From NCBI GenBank assembly GCA_038232275.1, contig JBBSIC010000037.1, forward strand, positions 1 through 31,130: 31,130 nt of DNA. Direction: 5' to 3'. Position numbers and translations under genes: made by a program. The notes below the pieces were generated by a model. That model was not told the origin of the DNA. It saw only the letters and a list, made by a program, of their open reading frames with translations, and did no database searches. The DNA is from DATLGB01 sp038232275 (GTDB taxonomy: Bacteria > Actinomycetota > Thermoleophilia > Solirubrobacterales > Solirubrobacteraceae). Shown here piece after piece: positions 13,781-21,222 of the stretch; the first letter of the stretch is position 1, and the number at the start of each line of letters is the position of its first letter.

Positions 13781-15347
13781 ACGACCGGCGCCGCTCTCCG
13801 GGATCTGCGTGGTGGGCCCTGGCCCGCCGCGCGCAGTACTGGTGCCGGGCCTTGACCCGCTTGCGCTTGACGCAGCGGCGGAAGGCGACCACGTTGCGGT
13901 CGTGGCGGGTGTAGTTGCGGTCGGCCAGGTCGTGGCAGGCGCCGATCAGCCGCGCCTGGCGCTGCGCCGCCGCGCGCAGCCTTTCACGCGCCGCGCGCAG
14001 GCGCTCGCGCTTGCGGTGGGCGATCTGCCGGCGCTCGGAGGCCGTCAGCGGGGACAGTGCGTACATCGCGCCGTAGCCGATCAAGAACAGCGTCCGGCCG
14101 TCGGTGACGACGGGATCGTAGCCGCCGCGCGGGAACGAGAAGACCTTGCGCCCGGTGCGCGCGCCGAGGCCGATCGTGCGGCGGTGCCCGAGGTCTGAGA
14201 AGTAGACGATGTCCCCGAGCAGGGTGGCGCCGCCGGAGATCTTGCTGCCGCCGCCGTAACGCCAGCGGATCGCGCCGGAGCGCGCGTCCATGGCGTAGAA
14301 GGTGCCGTCGTAGGAGCCCGCGTAGACGGTCGGCCTGTCCCCGGGCGCTTGCCCGACGGCGGGGGAGGCGTAGACGTAGCCGGCGGTCTTGGTCTGCCAC
14401 GCCAGCTCGCCCCGGTCCTCGTCGAACGAGTAGACGTAGCCGTCCGTGTTGCCGAGGTAGACGCGGCCGTAGGCGACCGCCGGGGTGGCGTAGAACTGAC
14501 CGGAGGAGAAGCCGAACTTCGCGCCCTGCGTGGTGGCCTGCCAGACCTGCTTGCCGTCGGACAGGCGGATGGCGTAGAGCTTGCCCGCGTAGTCGCCGAA
14601 GAACAGCTTGCCGTCCTTGAGCGCCACGCCGCCCTTCACGGCGCCCGAGGCGCGGAAGGTCCAGCGCACGCCGCCGTCGCTCTGGCGCAGCCCGTAGACC
14701 GTCCCGTTCTCCGAGCCGAAGTAGACGCCGGCGGCGGCCACCAGGGGCGAGGACTCGGTGCGCGAGGGCAGATCGCGCGACCACAGGATCTTGCCGGTGT
14801 TGGCGCTGAGCGCGAAGGCCTTGCCGGGCCCGCCGCGCTTGTTGGAGAGGACCGTGGCGAAGACGCGGTCGCGCTGAACGGCCGGCGAGGACGCCGCCAG
14901 GTTCCCGAGCTTGCGCGACCAGACCGCCTTGCCCGTGTGCTTGTCGATCGCGTGCATGACGCCGTTGTCCTTGAGCAGGAACAGCCGGTCGCCCGAGATG
15001 ACCGGGGGGAACTCGAGCAGGTGGTGCCCGTTGAAGGACCACTTGCGCTCAAAGGGGGGTCGCAGCCCGCGGGGAACAGAGAGCTGCCGGCGGCGGTCGG
15101 CGCTGTAGCCGTACATCGGCCACGTGAGCGGCTTGACCTTCTTGGCGCCCTTGGACTCGCGCCCCGGCACCGGGACGGTCGTCGGCGTCGCCTCGGCGCG
15201 GAACTCCACGTCGGGGTTTGAGACGTTGCCCGGGCCGTGGGTCAGCACGACCACCAGGCCGACGCTGCCGAGCAGCACCAGCGTGGCGACCCCGAGGCGG
15301 ATCCGGCGCCGGCGGCGCCGGCGCCATGTGAGCCGGGAGGGCGACAT
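13758..15347 (-). CDS. membrane-anchored PQQ-type beta-propeller protein with Cys/Arg-rich tail
   Basis: The 529 residues comprise an Arg-rich N-terminus, one membrane span (about 17-36), a linker, and a beta-propeller of repeated PQQ-like blades: AIDKHTGKAVWSRKL, ALSANTGKILWSRDL, GLRQSDGGVRWTFRA, AIRLSDGKQVWQATT, SFDEDRGELAWQTKT and AMDARSGAIRWRYGG. There is no catalytic dehydrogenase signature, so it probably acts as an extracytoplasmic scaffold or binding protein. After about residue 435 follows a strongly basic, helix-forming tail with Cys471, 492, 505 and 526. The ATG is 8 nt downstream of a minus-strand TACCCT. It is divergent from the CCA-adding-type gene. The function is unknown. Confidence 0.85.
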   Translation of the reverse strand: MSPSRLTWRRRRRRRIRLGVATLVLLGSVGLVVVLTHGPGNVSNPDVEFRAEATPTTVPVPGRESKGAKKVKPLTWPMYGYSADRRRQLSVPRGLRPPFERKWSFNGHHLLEFPPVISGDRLFLLKDNGVMHAIDKHTGKAVWSRKLGNLAASSPAVQRDRVFATVLSNKRGGPGKAFALSANTGKILWSRDLPSRTESSPLVAAAGVYFGSENGTVYGLRQSDGGVRWTFRASGAVKGGVALKDGKLFFGDYAGKLYAIRLSDGKQVWQATTQGAKFGFSSGQFYATPAVAYGRVYLGNTDGYVYSFDEDRGELAWQTKTAGYVYASPAVGQAPGDRPTVYAGSYDGTFYAMDARSGAIRWRYGGGSKISGGATLLGDIVYFSDLGHRRTIGLGARTGRKVFSFPRGGYDPVVTDGRTLFLIGYGAMYALSPLTASERRQIAHRKRERLRAARERLRAAAQRQARLIGACHDLADRNYTRHDRNVVAFRRCVKRKRVKARHQYCARRARAHHADPGERRRSFSRCARR

Positions 15348-15355
15348 CAGCGCCG

Positions 15356-15365
15356 AGGGTAGGGT
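15356..15365. promoter_or_regulatory. overlapping divergent -10 elements (AGGGTAGGGT)
   Basis: On the plus strand, TAGGGT (15360-15365) ends 8 nt before ATG 15374. On the minus strand, TACCCT (15361-15356) ends 8 nt before ATG 15347. The hexamers overlap by two bases, a second case of divergent start sites sharing one core. Confidence 0.6.
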
Positions 15366-15373
15366 CTCGGCAT

Positions 15374-16534
15374 ATGCCGCTCTGGAACGAGCAGGTGGCC
15401 TCGCGGTTGCGCTCCCGCCTGCCCGGGGCGCTCGCCTGCCTGCCCGGGGTCTGGGTCGTGGGCGGGGCGGTCCGCGACGCTCTACTGGGCCGCCATCCGC
15501 GCGAGATCGACCTCCTGGTCGAGGGCGACGCGCTCGCCGTGGCGCAGCGGCTCGGCACGCCCGCGGCGGTGCACGAGCGCTTCGGTACCGCGACGGTGGC
15601 GGGGTTCGACGTCGCGGCCGCGCGCACGGAGAGCTACGCGCGGCCCGGCGCGCTGCCCGACGTGCGCCTCGGCGCGACGGTCGCCGAGGACCTCGGCCGG
15701 CGGGACTTCACGGTCAACGCGCTCGCGGTCCGGCTGGCCGACGGTGAGGCGGCGGCGTGGCCGGGCGCGCTGGAGGATCTCGAGGCGGGGGTGCTGCGGG
15801 TCCTGCACCCGCGGTCCTTCGCGGACGACCCCACGCGCCTGCTGCGGCTGGCGCGCTACGGCGCGCGGCTCGCCTTCGCCGCCGAGCCCGAGACCGACCG
15901 GCTCGCCGCGGCGGCGGTGGCCGGCGGCGCGCTGGACACCGTCAGCGGCGCCCGCATCGGCGCCGAGCTGCGGCTCGCGCTAACCGACACGCTGCCGGGC
16001 ACGCTGGTCGCGCTGGAGCGCCACGGCCTCGCCCGGCGCGCCGTCCACCCGGGCTTCCTCGCCGACCCAGGGCGCCTGGAGGCGGTGCTGGCCGAGGTCC
16101 CGCCCGGCGCCCTGCCCGGCCTCGCGGCGCTGGGCGCCTGCCTGCTCGATGCCACCGGCGTCGCCGCGGCGCTGGACCGGCTCGCCCTTCCCGCCGCCGA
16201 GCGTGCGATCACGGCGGCCGCGGCGGGCGCCCGGCCGCTCGCCGAGGCGCTCATGGCCGCCACGCGCCCGTCCGCGGTCGCCGCCGCCGCGCGTCGCCAG
16301 CCCGCCGAGGCCCTGGCGGTCGCGGCCGCCCTCGGTGCCGCGGTGCCGGTGCACCGGTGGCTGTCGCAGTGGCGCCACGTGCGCGCCGCCGTCACGGGGG
16401 AGGATCTGCTCGCCGCGGGCCTGAGCGGGCCGGACGTCGGGACCGGCCTGCGCGCGGCGCTCGACGCGGCGCTCGACGGCCTGGCCGGCGACCGCGCGGG
16501 CCAGCTGCAGGCGGCCCTGCGCGCCGTACAGTGA
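15374..16534 (+). CDS. tRNA nucleotidyltransferase / poly(A) polymerase family protein
   Basis: A class II nucleotidyltransferase of 386 residues. Motifs: VVGGAVRDALLGR (28-40), the metal-binding EIDLLVEGD (44-52), RRDFTVNALAVRL, and DDPTRLLRLARYGARLAF, the tRNA-binding neck. The rest is an Ala-rich helical body with no recognisable HD phosphohydrolase domain. The family adds or repairs the 3' CCA of tRNA, and CCA-adding activity is the most likely role; poly(A) polymerase activity cannot be excluded. The usual Asp-x-Asp metal pair appears as Glu44-x-Asp46. It starts 8 nt after TAGGGT with no Shine-Dalgarno. Confidence 0.88.
   Translation: MPLWNEQVASRLRSRLPGALACLPGVWVVGGAVRDALLGRHPREIDLLVEGDALAVAQRLGTPAAVHERFGTATVAGFDVAAARTESYARPGALPDVRLGATVAEDLGRRDFTVNALAVRLADGEAAAWPGALEDLEAGVLRVLHPRSFADDPTRLLRLARYGARLAFAAEPETDRLAAAAVAGGALDTVSGARIGAELRLALTDTLPGTLVALERHGLARRAVHPGFLADPGRLEAVLAEVPPGALPGLAALGACLLDATGVAAALDRLALPAAERAITAAAAGARPLAEALMAATRPSAVAAAARRQPAEALAVAAALGAAVPVHRWLSQWRHVRAAVTGEDLLAAGLSGPDVGTGLRAALDAALDGLAGDRAGQLQAALRAVQ
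16527..16532 (+). promoter_or_regulatory. putative -10 element TACAGT
   Basis: TACAGT runs into the stop codon of the nucleotidyltransferase gene and ends 8 nt before ATG 16541. It may start a separate leaderless transcript for the downstream cluster. Confidence 0.4.
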
Positions 16535-16540
16535 ACGGCG

Positions 16541-16795
16541 ATGAAGTTCGTCCGCTACGGCCTTCCGGCGCTGCTGCTGATCGCGGGGTTCGTCGTGCTG
16601 TTCGTCGCGGGGAAATCGAATGCGGTCGAGGGCTGGGCCATGCTGGTCGGCGCCGCCGTGGCGCTGCTGCTGTTTAACGTGCTGTTTCGCATCGGCTTCA
16701 CCGGGGACGCGGAGCGCCAGGAGGAGCAGGACGCGCGCGCCTACCTGTCCGAGCACGGGCACTGGCCCGACGAGCCGCCCCGCGCCGAGCGGTGA
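16541..16795 (+). CDS. small two-span membrane protein of unknown function
   Basis: This 84-residue protein has two membrane segments, about residues 7-24 (GLPALLLIAGFVVLFVAG) and 32-50 (WAMLVGAAVALLLFNVLF). A short charged tail contains AERQEEQDARAYLSEHGHWPD. Both ends of the hairpin are probably cytoplasmic. It sits 6 bases after the nucleotidyltransferase stop and overlaps pgeF by 4 bases (GTGA). I recognise no named family; a conserved actinobacterial hypothetical protein is likely. The ATG is 8 nt after a TACAGT hexamer. Confidence 0.75.
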   Translation: MKFVRYGLPALLLIAGFVVLFVAGKSNAVEGWAMLVGAAVALLLFNVLFRIGFTGDAERQEEQDARAYLSEHGHWPDEPPRAER

Positions 16796-17451
16796 CGGCG
16801 CTGCCGGCGCCCTTCGCCTGGGAGGGCCCGCACATCGGCGCCGACCTGGGTCAGGGCCACGTGCTGTTCACCACCCGCAGCCTCGACCTGCGCGACCCGG
16901 CGGACCTGGACCGCCTGGCCGCCGAGATCGGCCGGGCACCGCGCCACGCCCGCCAGGTGCACGGGGCCGACGTGCTGCTCGACGCCGAGCCGGGCCAGGA
17001 GGCCGACGGCCAGGTCGTCACCGAGCCAGACGCCGCGGCCGTGGTCTTCACGGCCGACTGCCTCCCGGTCGCGCTCGTGGCCGACGGCGCCGTCGCGATG
17101 CTGCACGGCGGCTGGCGCGGCCTGGCCGCCGGGATACTCGCGGAGGGCGTGCGGGTGCTGCGGGCGGCCGGGGCCGCCGGGCCGGTCAGCGCTGCGCTGG
17201 GCCCAAGCGCGCGCGGCTGCTGCTACGAGGTTGGGGAGGAGGTGCACGCGGTCTTCGCGGGCTGCGACGCGCGCCGCGGCGACCGCAGGCTCGCGCTGGA
17301 CGCCGTGGCCGCCCGGCAGCTCGCCGGCGTGGGCGTGGAGATGGTCCACGACACCGGGCTGTGCACGATGTGCACGCCGGAGCGCTTCTACAGCCACCGC
17401 CGCGACCACGGCAGGACCGGACGCCAGGGCGGCGTCGCATGGCGGTCGTGA
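16792..17451 (+). CDS. pgeF: PgeF/YfiH-type multicopper polyphenol oxidase (laccase-domain) protein
   Basis: A 219-residue member of the Cu-oxidase_4 (DUF152) family. In other bacteria members act as purine nucleoside phosphorylase/adenosine deaminase or as a peptidoglycan-editing factor that clears wrongly incorporated Ser. Metal ligands are visible: His57 in RQVHGADV, Cys90 in TADCLPV, and His105 in MLHGGWRGLA. Further conserved blocks are GPSARGCCYEVGEEV and DTGLCTMCTPERFYSHRRD, ending TGRQ. It begins at GTG 16792 (GTGA overlap) and overlaps the next gene by 13 bases. Neighbouring yggS, sepF and yggT match the classical location next to cell-division genes. Confidence 0.92.
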   Translation: MTALPAPFAWEGPHIGADLGQGHVLFTTRSLDLRDPADLDRLAAEIGRAPRHARQVHGADVLLDAEPGQEADGQVVTEPDAAAVVFTADCLPVALVADGAVAMLHGGWRGLAAGILAEGVRVLRAAGAAGPVSAALGPSARGCCYEVGEEVHAVFAGCDARRGDRRLALDAVAARQLAGVGVEMVHDTGLCTMCTPERFYSHRRDHGRTGRQGGVAWRS

Positions 17452-18071
17452 AGGTCGCCGCCGCGCCGGTGCGCGCGGCGATCGCCACCGCCTGCGAGCG
17501 CGTGCGCCGCGACCCGGCCGGCGTCGACCTGCTCGCGGCGGTGAAGTACGTCGAGGTGGCGGACCTCAGCGCGCTCGCCGACGCCGGGATCGACCTGCTC
17601 GGGGAGAACCGGGCGCAGGAGCTCGAGGCCAAGGCGCAGAACTGGCCGGCCTTCCGCTGGCACTTCATCGGCCGGCTGCAGAGCCGCAAGGTCCGCCAGA
17701 TCCTCCCCTACGCCCGGCTGATTCACTCGGTCGCCTCGGAGTCGGCGCTCGAGCAGCTCGGCCGCCACGGCACGCCGGAGACCGAGATCCTCGTGCAGGT
17801 CAACGTCGCGGGGGAGGCCGAGAAGGCCGGCGTCGCGCCTGAAGAGCTGGCGGCGTTCATCGCGCGCAGCCCGGTGCGGGTGGTCGGGCTGATGACGATG
17901 CCGCCCGCCGCCGCCGACCCCGAGGCCAGCCGGCCGTGCTTCCGCCGGCTGGCGCAGCTCGCCCGCGACCACGGCCTCCGCCACCTGTCGATGGGCACGT
18001 CGCAGGACTTCGAGGTGGCCGTCGAGGAGGGCGCGACGATCATCCGCGTCGGCTCGCGGTTGTACTCGTGA
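17439..18071 (+). CDS. yggS: YggS-family pyridoxal-phosphate homeostasis protein
   Basis: A 210-residue PLP-binding TIM-barrel protein (PLPBP/YggS family). Lys36 in LLAAVKYV is the expected Schiff-base residue. Other family motifs are GENRAQELEAKAQ, WHFIGRLQSRKVR (the PLP-phosphate region), ILVQVNVAGEAEKAG, GLMTMPP, and LSMGTSQDFEVAVEEGATIIRVGSRLY. The protein is non-catalytic and buffers PLP levels. The ATG at 17439 lies inside the pgeF 3' end. In Gram-positive genomes it precedes sepF, as here. Confidence 0.95.
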   Translation: MAVVKVAAAPVRAAIATACERVRRDPAGVDLLAAVKYVEVADLSALADAGIDLLGENRAQELEAKAQNWPAFRWHFIGRLQSRKVRQILPYARLIHSVASESALEQLGRHGTPETEILVQVNVAGEAEKAGVAPEELAAFIARSPVRVVGLMTMPPAAADPEASRPCFRRLAQLARDHGLRHLSMGTSQDFEVAVEEGATIIRVGSRLYS

Positions 18072-18089
18072 AAGAGGAGGCCGTAGAAT
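18060..18089 (+). promoter_or_regulatory. putative sigma-70-type promoter of sepF
   Basis: TTGTAC (18060-18065) and TAGAAT (18084-18089) are separated by 18 bases, partly inside the end of yggS. This is the best two-box promoter in the window and leaves a leader of about 35 nt before the sepF ATG, unlike the leaderless pattern elsewhere. Confidence 0.5.
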
Positions 18090-18130
18090 TGCAGGGAGAA
18101 CGCGCCCAACGGCGAAGTTGACCGACGTCC

Positions 18131-18697
18131 ATGGCCATACGCGACCTCATGCACCGATCCGCCGTCTACTTCGGTCTCGCCGAAGACCGCTACGACGACG
18201 ACGCTCGCTACGACGCTCCTCCCGCCGCGCCCCGGGCGAACCCCGAGGCGGAGCTCGAGGATCGCTACCGCGAGCGTCCCAACGTGCGCCGGCTGACCAG
18301 CCGGCGGCGCCGCGACGAGATCGACGACATCTTCTCAGACCCCGAGGAGGACCGCCGGACGAACGTCCTGCGGTCCGTCGGCAGCGCGTCTACGAAGGCC
18401 TCAAACGGCGCCCGAAACGACGTTCGCGTGCATCTCGTCATCCCCAAGAACTTCAACGACGCCCAGGACGTGGCGGACAAGTTCAAGGACTCCATCCCGG
18501 TGATCCTCAACCTTCAGGGCTCGGACACCGACCTGTCCAAGCGCCTGATCGACTTTGCCTCCGGGCTCACCTACGCCCTCGACGGCGGCATGCAGCGCAT
18601 CGCCGAGAAGACGTTCCTGCTGACGCCGCGCAACGTCGAGGTGTCCGCCGAGGAGAAGGCGCGCCTGCTCGAAAAGGGCTTCTTCAACCAGTCGTAG
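18131..18697 (+). CDS. sepF: cell division protein SepF
   Basis: SepF polymerises on the membrane and tethers FtsZ; in actinobacteria, which lack FtsA, it is the main FtsZ anchor. The 188 residues show an N-terminal amphipathic membrane-binding helix (MAIRDLMHRSAVYFGL), an acidic/Arg-rich disordered linker (about 18-95), and the conserved C-terminal domain from VRVHLVIPKNFNDAQDVADK to TFLLTPRNVEV. Core features PVILNLQG, RLIDFASGLTYALDGGM and QRIAEKTFLLTP are all present. It is the first gene after its own promoter. Confidence 0.96.
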   Translation: MAIRDLMHRSAVYFGLAEDRYDDDARYDAPPAAPRANPEAELEDRYRERPNVRRLTSRRRRDEIDDIFSDPEEDRRTNVLRSVGSASTKASNGARNDVRVHLVIPKNFNDAQDVADKFKDSIPVILNLQGSDTDLSKRLIDFASGLTYALDGGMQRIAEKTFLLTPRNVEVSAEEKARLLEKGFFNQS

Positions 18698-18700
18698 GCT
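18695..18700 (+). promoter_or_regulatory. putative -10 element TAGGCT at the proC start
   Basis: TAGGCT includes the sepF stop codon and ends 7 nt before the proC ATG. It could be a second, internal leaderless start, or chance because TAG is already required as the stop. Confidence 0.3.
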
Positions 18701-18707
18701 CCCCCTG

Positions 18708-19445
18708 ATGCAGGTGGGACTGATCGGCGCGGGCAACATGGGCTCCGCTCTCGCGCGAGGGTGGGGTGATCCGGTGCTCGCGACCGACGGCGGCTCCGGT
18801 CGCGCCCAGGCGCTCGTTGAGGAGCTGGGGGGCGAGGCGCCGGCCTCCAACGCCGAGCTCGCGCAGCGCGCCGACGTCGTCGTGCTCGCCCACAAGCCGG
18901 CCCAGCTCGTCGCCGTCGCCGCCGAGGTGGCGCCGCACGCGCGGCGCATCGTCTCGGTCCTCGCCCGTACCGCGCTGGTCGACGTCCGCCAGGCCTACCC
19001 GGACGCCCAGGTCACGCGCGTGGAGCCCAACACGCCGGTGGCCCAGGGCCGGGGCGTGCTCGCGCTCGCCGTCGACGGGGAGCCGCACGACGCGGAGATC
19101 TTCGCGCTGCTCGAGCGACTCGGCACCGTCGTGCGCGTCCCCGAGGCCCTGATGACGGTCGCCGGTGCGATCTCCGGCGTCGGGCCCGCCTACGTGGCGC
19201 TCGTCGCCGAGGCGTGGGTCGACGCGGCCGTCAAGCACGGCATGCCCGCGCCGATGGCCCACGAGCTCGTCGTCGGCACCCTCGCGGGGGCGGCCGGGCT
19301 GCTGCGCGAGAGGGACACGCTGGCCGTGCGGCGCGCGGTCGCCTCGCCCGGGGGGACGACCGCCCGCGGGCTCGCCGCGCTCGAGCGCGGCGGCGTGCGC
19401 AAGGCTTTCGCCGACGCGATGGACGAGGTCGTGGACTTCCGATGA
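18708..19445 (+). CDS. proC: pyrroline-5-carboxylate reductase
   Basis: ProC reduces pyrroline-5-carboxylate to L-proline with NAD(P)H, the last step of proline synthesis. The 245 residues (slightly short of the usual 265-275) begin with the Rossmann loop GLIGAGNMGSAL. Typical segments follow: VVLAHKPAQL, RVEPNTPVAQGRGV, and the C-terminal dimer/active-site block GPAYVALVAEAWVDAAVKHGM and ASPGGTTARGLAALERGGVR. It lies 10 bases after sepF, and its stop overlaps yggT by 4 bases. Confidence 0.94.
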   Translation: MQVGLIGAGNMGSALARGWGDPVLATDGGSGRAQALVEELGGEAPASNAELAQRADVVVLAHKPAQLVAVAAEVAPHARRIVSVLARTALVDVRQAYPDAQVTRVEPNTPVAQGRGVLALAVDGEPHDAEIFALLERLGTVVRVPEALMTVAGAISGVGPAYVALVAEAWVDAAVKHGMPAPMAHELVVGTLAGAAGLLRERDTLAVRRAVASPGGTTARGLAALERGGVRKAFADAMDEVVDFR

Positions 19446-19750
19446 ACGTCGTCTTCGCGGCCAGTGCCCGCGTCGAGATCGCCGACTTCGTCAGCGCCGC
19501 CTTCAGCATCTACCTGCTGATCCTGATCGCGTGGATCGTCGCCCAGCTCGTCCTCTCGCTGGGCGTCAGCGTCCCGTACTCGCGCGCGAGCAACGCGGTG
19601 CTGGACTTCCTGCGCGACACGGCCGACCCCTACCTGCGGATCTTCCGCCGGCTGGGCCTGCAGATCGGCCCGGTCGACCTCTCCCCGATCGTCGCCATCG
19701 TCCTGCTGCAGGTGGTCTCGTCGATCGTGGTCCGCGTCATCGCAGGATGA
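19442..19750 (+). CDS. yggT: YggT family membrane protein
   Basis: A 102-residue protein with two hydrophobic segments: AAFSIYLLILIAWIVAQLVL near the N-terminus and PIVAIVLLQVVSSIVVRVIA at the C-terminus. Between them lies the family signature of a short loop ending in FLRDTADPYLRIFRRLGLQI. YggT proteins lie beside sepF/yggS in many genomes and are linked to envelope assembly or cell division. The ATG 19442 overlaps the proC stop (ATGA), and the stop overlaps lspA likewise. Confidence 0.92.
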   Translation: MNVVFAASARVEIADFVSAAFSIYLLILIAWIVAQLVLSLGVSVPYSRASNAVLDFLRDTADPYLRIFRRLGLQIGPVDLSPIVAIVLLQVVSSIVVRVIAG

Positions 19751-20211
19751 GGCCCGTCCTGCGCGCCGGGACGACGGCCGCGGCGGTCATCGGGATCGAC
19801 CAGGCCACCAAGGCGCTCGTCCGCGCGAGCCTCGACCGCGGTGAGACCGACCCGATCTTCCCGGCCGTCACGCTCGTCAACACGCGCAACCGCGGCGTCG
19901 CCTTCGGGCTGCTCCAAGACGGCGGGGTCATCGTCGGCCTCGTCACCGCGGTCGCGCTGATCGCGCTGCTCGCCTTCTTCGCGCTGCACCGCGAGCGCGC
20001 GCTCGCCTGGCTGCCGACGGGGCTCTTGGTCGGCGGGGCCGTGGGCAACGTGATCGACCGCGCGCGCGGGGACGGGGTGACCGACTTCATCAAGCTGCCC
20101 GCCTGGCCGGCCTTCAACGTCGCCGACATGGCGATCACCTTCGGCGTGCTCGTGCTCGTCTACGTGCTCGAAGGGCCGCGCAAGAAGCCGGCCGCGCAGG
20201 CCGATGGCTGA
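19747..20211 (+). CDS. lspA: lipoprotein signal peptidase II
   Basis: LspA cleaves signal peptides from prolipoproteins in the membrane. The 154-residue protein has four membrane segments and the catalytic aspartate dyad: Asp113 in GVTDFI and Asp127 in FNVADMAI. Family blocks IDQATKALVR, VNTRNRGVAFGLL and GGAVGNVIDRARG are intact. A substrate is encoded in this window (the deacetylase lipoprotein at 12929-13780). It is coupled to yggT (ATGA) and overlaps the pseudouridine synthase by 8 bases. Confidence 0.96.
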   Translation: MRPVLRAGTTAAAVIGIDQATKALVRASLDRGETDPIFPAVTLVNTRNRGVAFGLLQDGGVIVGLVTAVALIALLAFFALHRERALAWLPTGLLVGGAVGNVIDRARGDGVTDFIKLPAWPAFNVADMAITFGVLVLVYVLEGPRKKPAAQADG

Positions 20212-21085
20212 GTACGTCGCGGGTGCGGACGACGACGGCGAGCGGCTGGACGTCTTCCTGGCCGGCCACGGCGGCTCGCGCGCCGCGGCCCAGAAGCGCA
20301 TCGACGCCGGGCTTGTCACCGTCGACGGCGCCGTCCGGCCCAAGCGCCACACCGTGCGAGCGGGCGAGCGGATCGCGGTCGCCGCGGTGCCGGCCGACGC
20401 GCGGTCGCGCGTCGAGCCGGCCGCCTACGCCCTCGCCTTCGAGGACGACGACCTGCTGGTCATCGACAAGCCGGCGGGCGTCGTCGTCCACCCCGGACAT
20501 GGCCACGAGCAGGGCACGCTCGTGCAGGCGCTGGCCGGCCGCGTCGCGGGCGGTCCGGCGCCCGAGCGCCCCGGCGTCGTGCACCGCCTGGACCGCGACA
20601 CCTCCGGGCTGCTGGTCCTCACCCGCACGCAGACGGCCTGGCAGGCCCTCGCCGAGCAGATCCGCGGGCGCGAGGTCACGCGCGAGTACCTCGCGCTCGT
20701 CAAGGGCCGCCCGCGGGCGAAGGCCGGGACGATCGAGGCGCCGCTCGGGCGCGACCGCCGGCGGCGCACGCGCATGTCGCCGGACACCGACGACCCGCAT
20801 GAGGCGGTCACGCACTTCGAGCTCGCCGAAGCGTTCCCGAAGGCCAGCCTGCTGCGCGTGCGCCTGCAGACGGGGCGCACGCACCAGATCCGCGCGCACC
20901 TGCTCGCCATCGGGCACCCAGTCCTCGGGGACCCGGAGTACGGCGTGGCGCACCCCGGCCTGGACCGCCAGTTCCTGCACGCCGAGCACCTCGCCTTCGC
21001 CCATCCGCGCACGGGCGAGCCGGTGGAGGTCCGCTCCCCGCTGCCCGCCGACCTCGCGGCCGCGCTGCGCCGCTGCTATATCTGA
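20204..21085 (+). CDS. RluA/RluD-family rRNA pseudouridine synthase
   Basis: The 293 residues have an N-terminal S4 RNA-binding domain (about 14-65: RLDVFLAGHGG to VRAGERIAV) and a RluA-type catalytic domain. The catalytic motif HRLDRDTSGLLVLTR contains the essential Asp. VIDKPAGVVVHPG and LQTGRTHQIRAHL are further family signatures. The order lspA-rluD is very common. RluD type (23S helix 69) is likely given the S4 domain and location, but specificity is not proven. No gap separates it from lspA. The gene ends before the rpsB leader. Confidence 0.92.
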   Translation: MAEYVAGADDDGERLDVFLAGHGGSRAAAQKRIDAGLVTVDGAVRPKRHTVRAGERIAVAAVPADARSRVEPAAYALAFEDDDLLVIDKPAGVVVHPGHGHEQGTLVQALAGRVAGGPAPERPGVVHRLDRDTSGLLVLTRTQTAWQALAEQIRGREVTREYLALVKGRPRAKAGTIEAPLGRDRRRRTRMSPDTDDPHEAVTHFELAEAFPKASLLRVRLQTGRTHQIRAHLLAIGHPVLGDPEYGVAHPGLDRQFLHAEHLAFAHPRTGEPVEVRSPLPADLAAALRRCYI

Positions 21086-21222
21086 GGGTTCACTGAAACC
21101 GATCCCGGACGGCGCATATCCGAGGACGCGAGCCCTGCCCGGCTGACTGACACCCGGGTCTCGATGCCTCTTTCCGCCCGGCGCAGCACCGCCTTGCCGA
21201 ATCAACCAAAGGGAGTACCACC
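21086..21222 (+). promoter_or_regulatory. rpsB leader region with Shine-Dalgarno
   Basis: This 137-base gap precedes rpsB. GGGAG (21211-21215) stands 7 bases before the GTG, the clearest ribosome-binding site on this strand. A short stem CCCGG/CCGGG is possible around 21138-21157. S2 operons are often autoregulated through the mRNA leader in other bacteria, but I see no recognisable conserved rpsB-leader structure. The promoter is not clear; TATATC at the rluD stop or CATATC at 21115-21120 are candidates. Confidence 0.4.
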
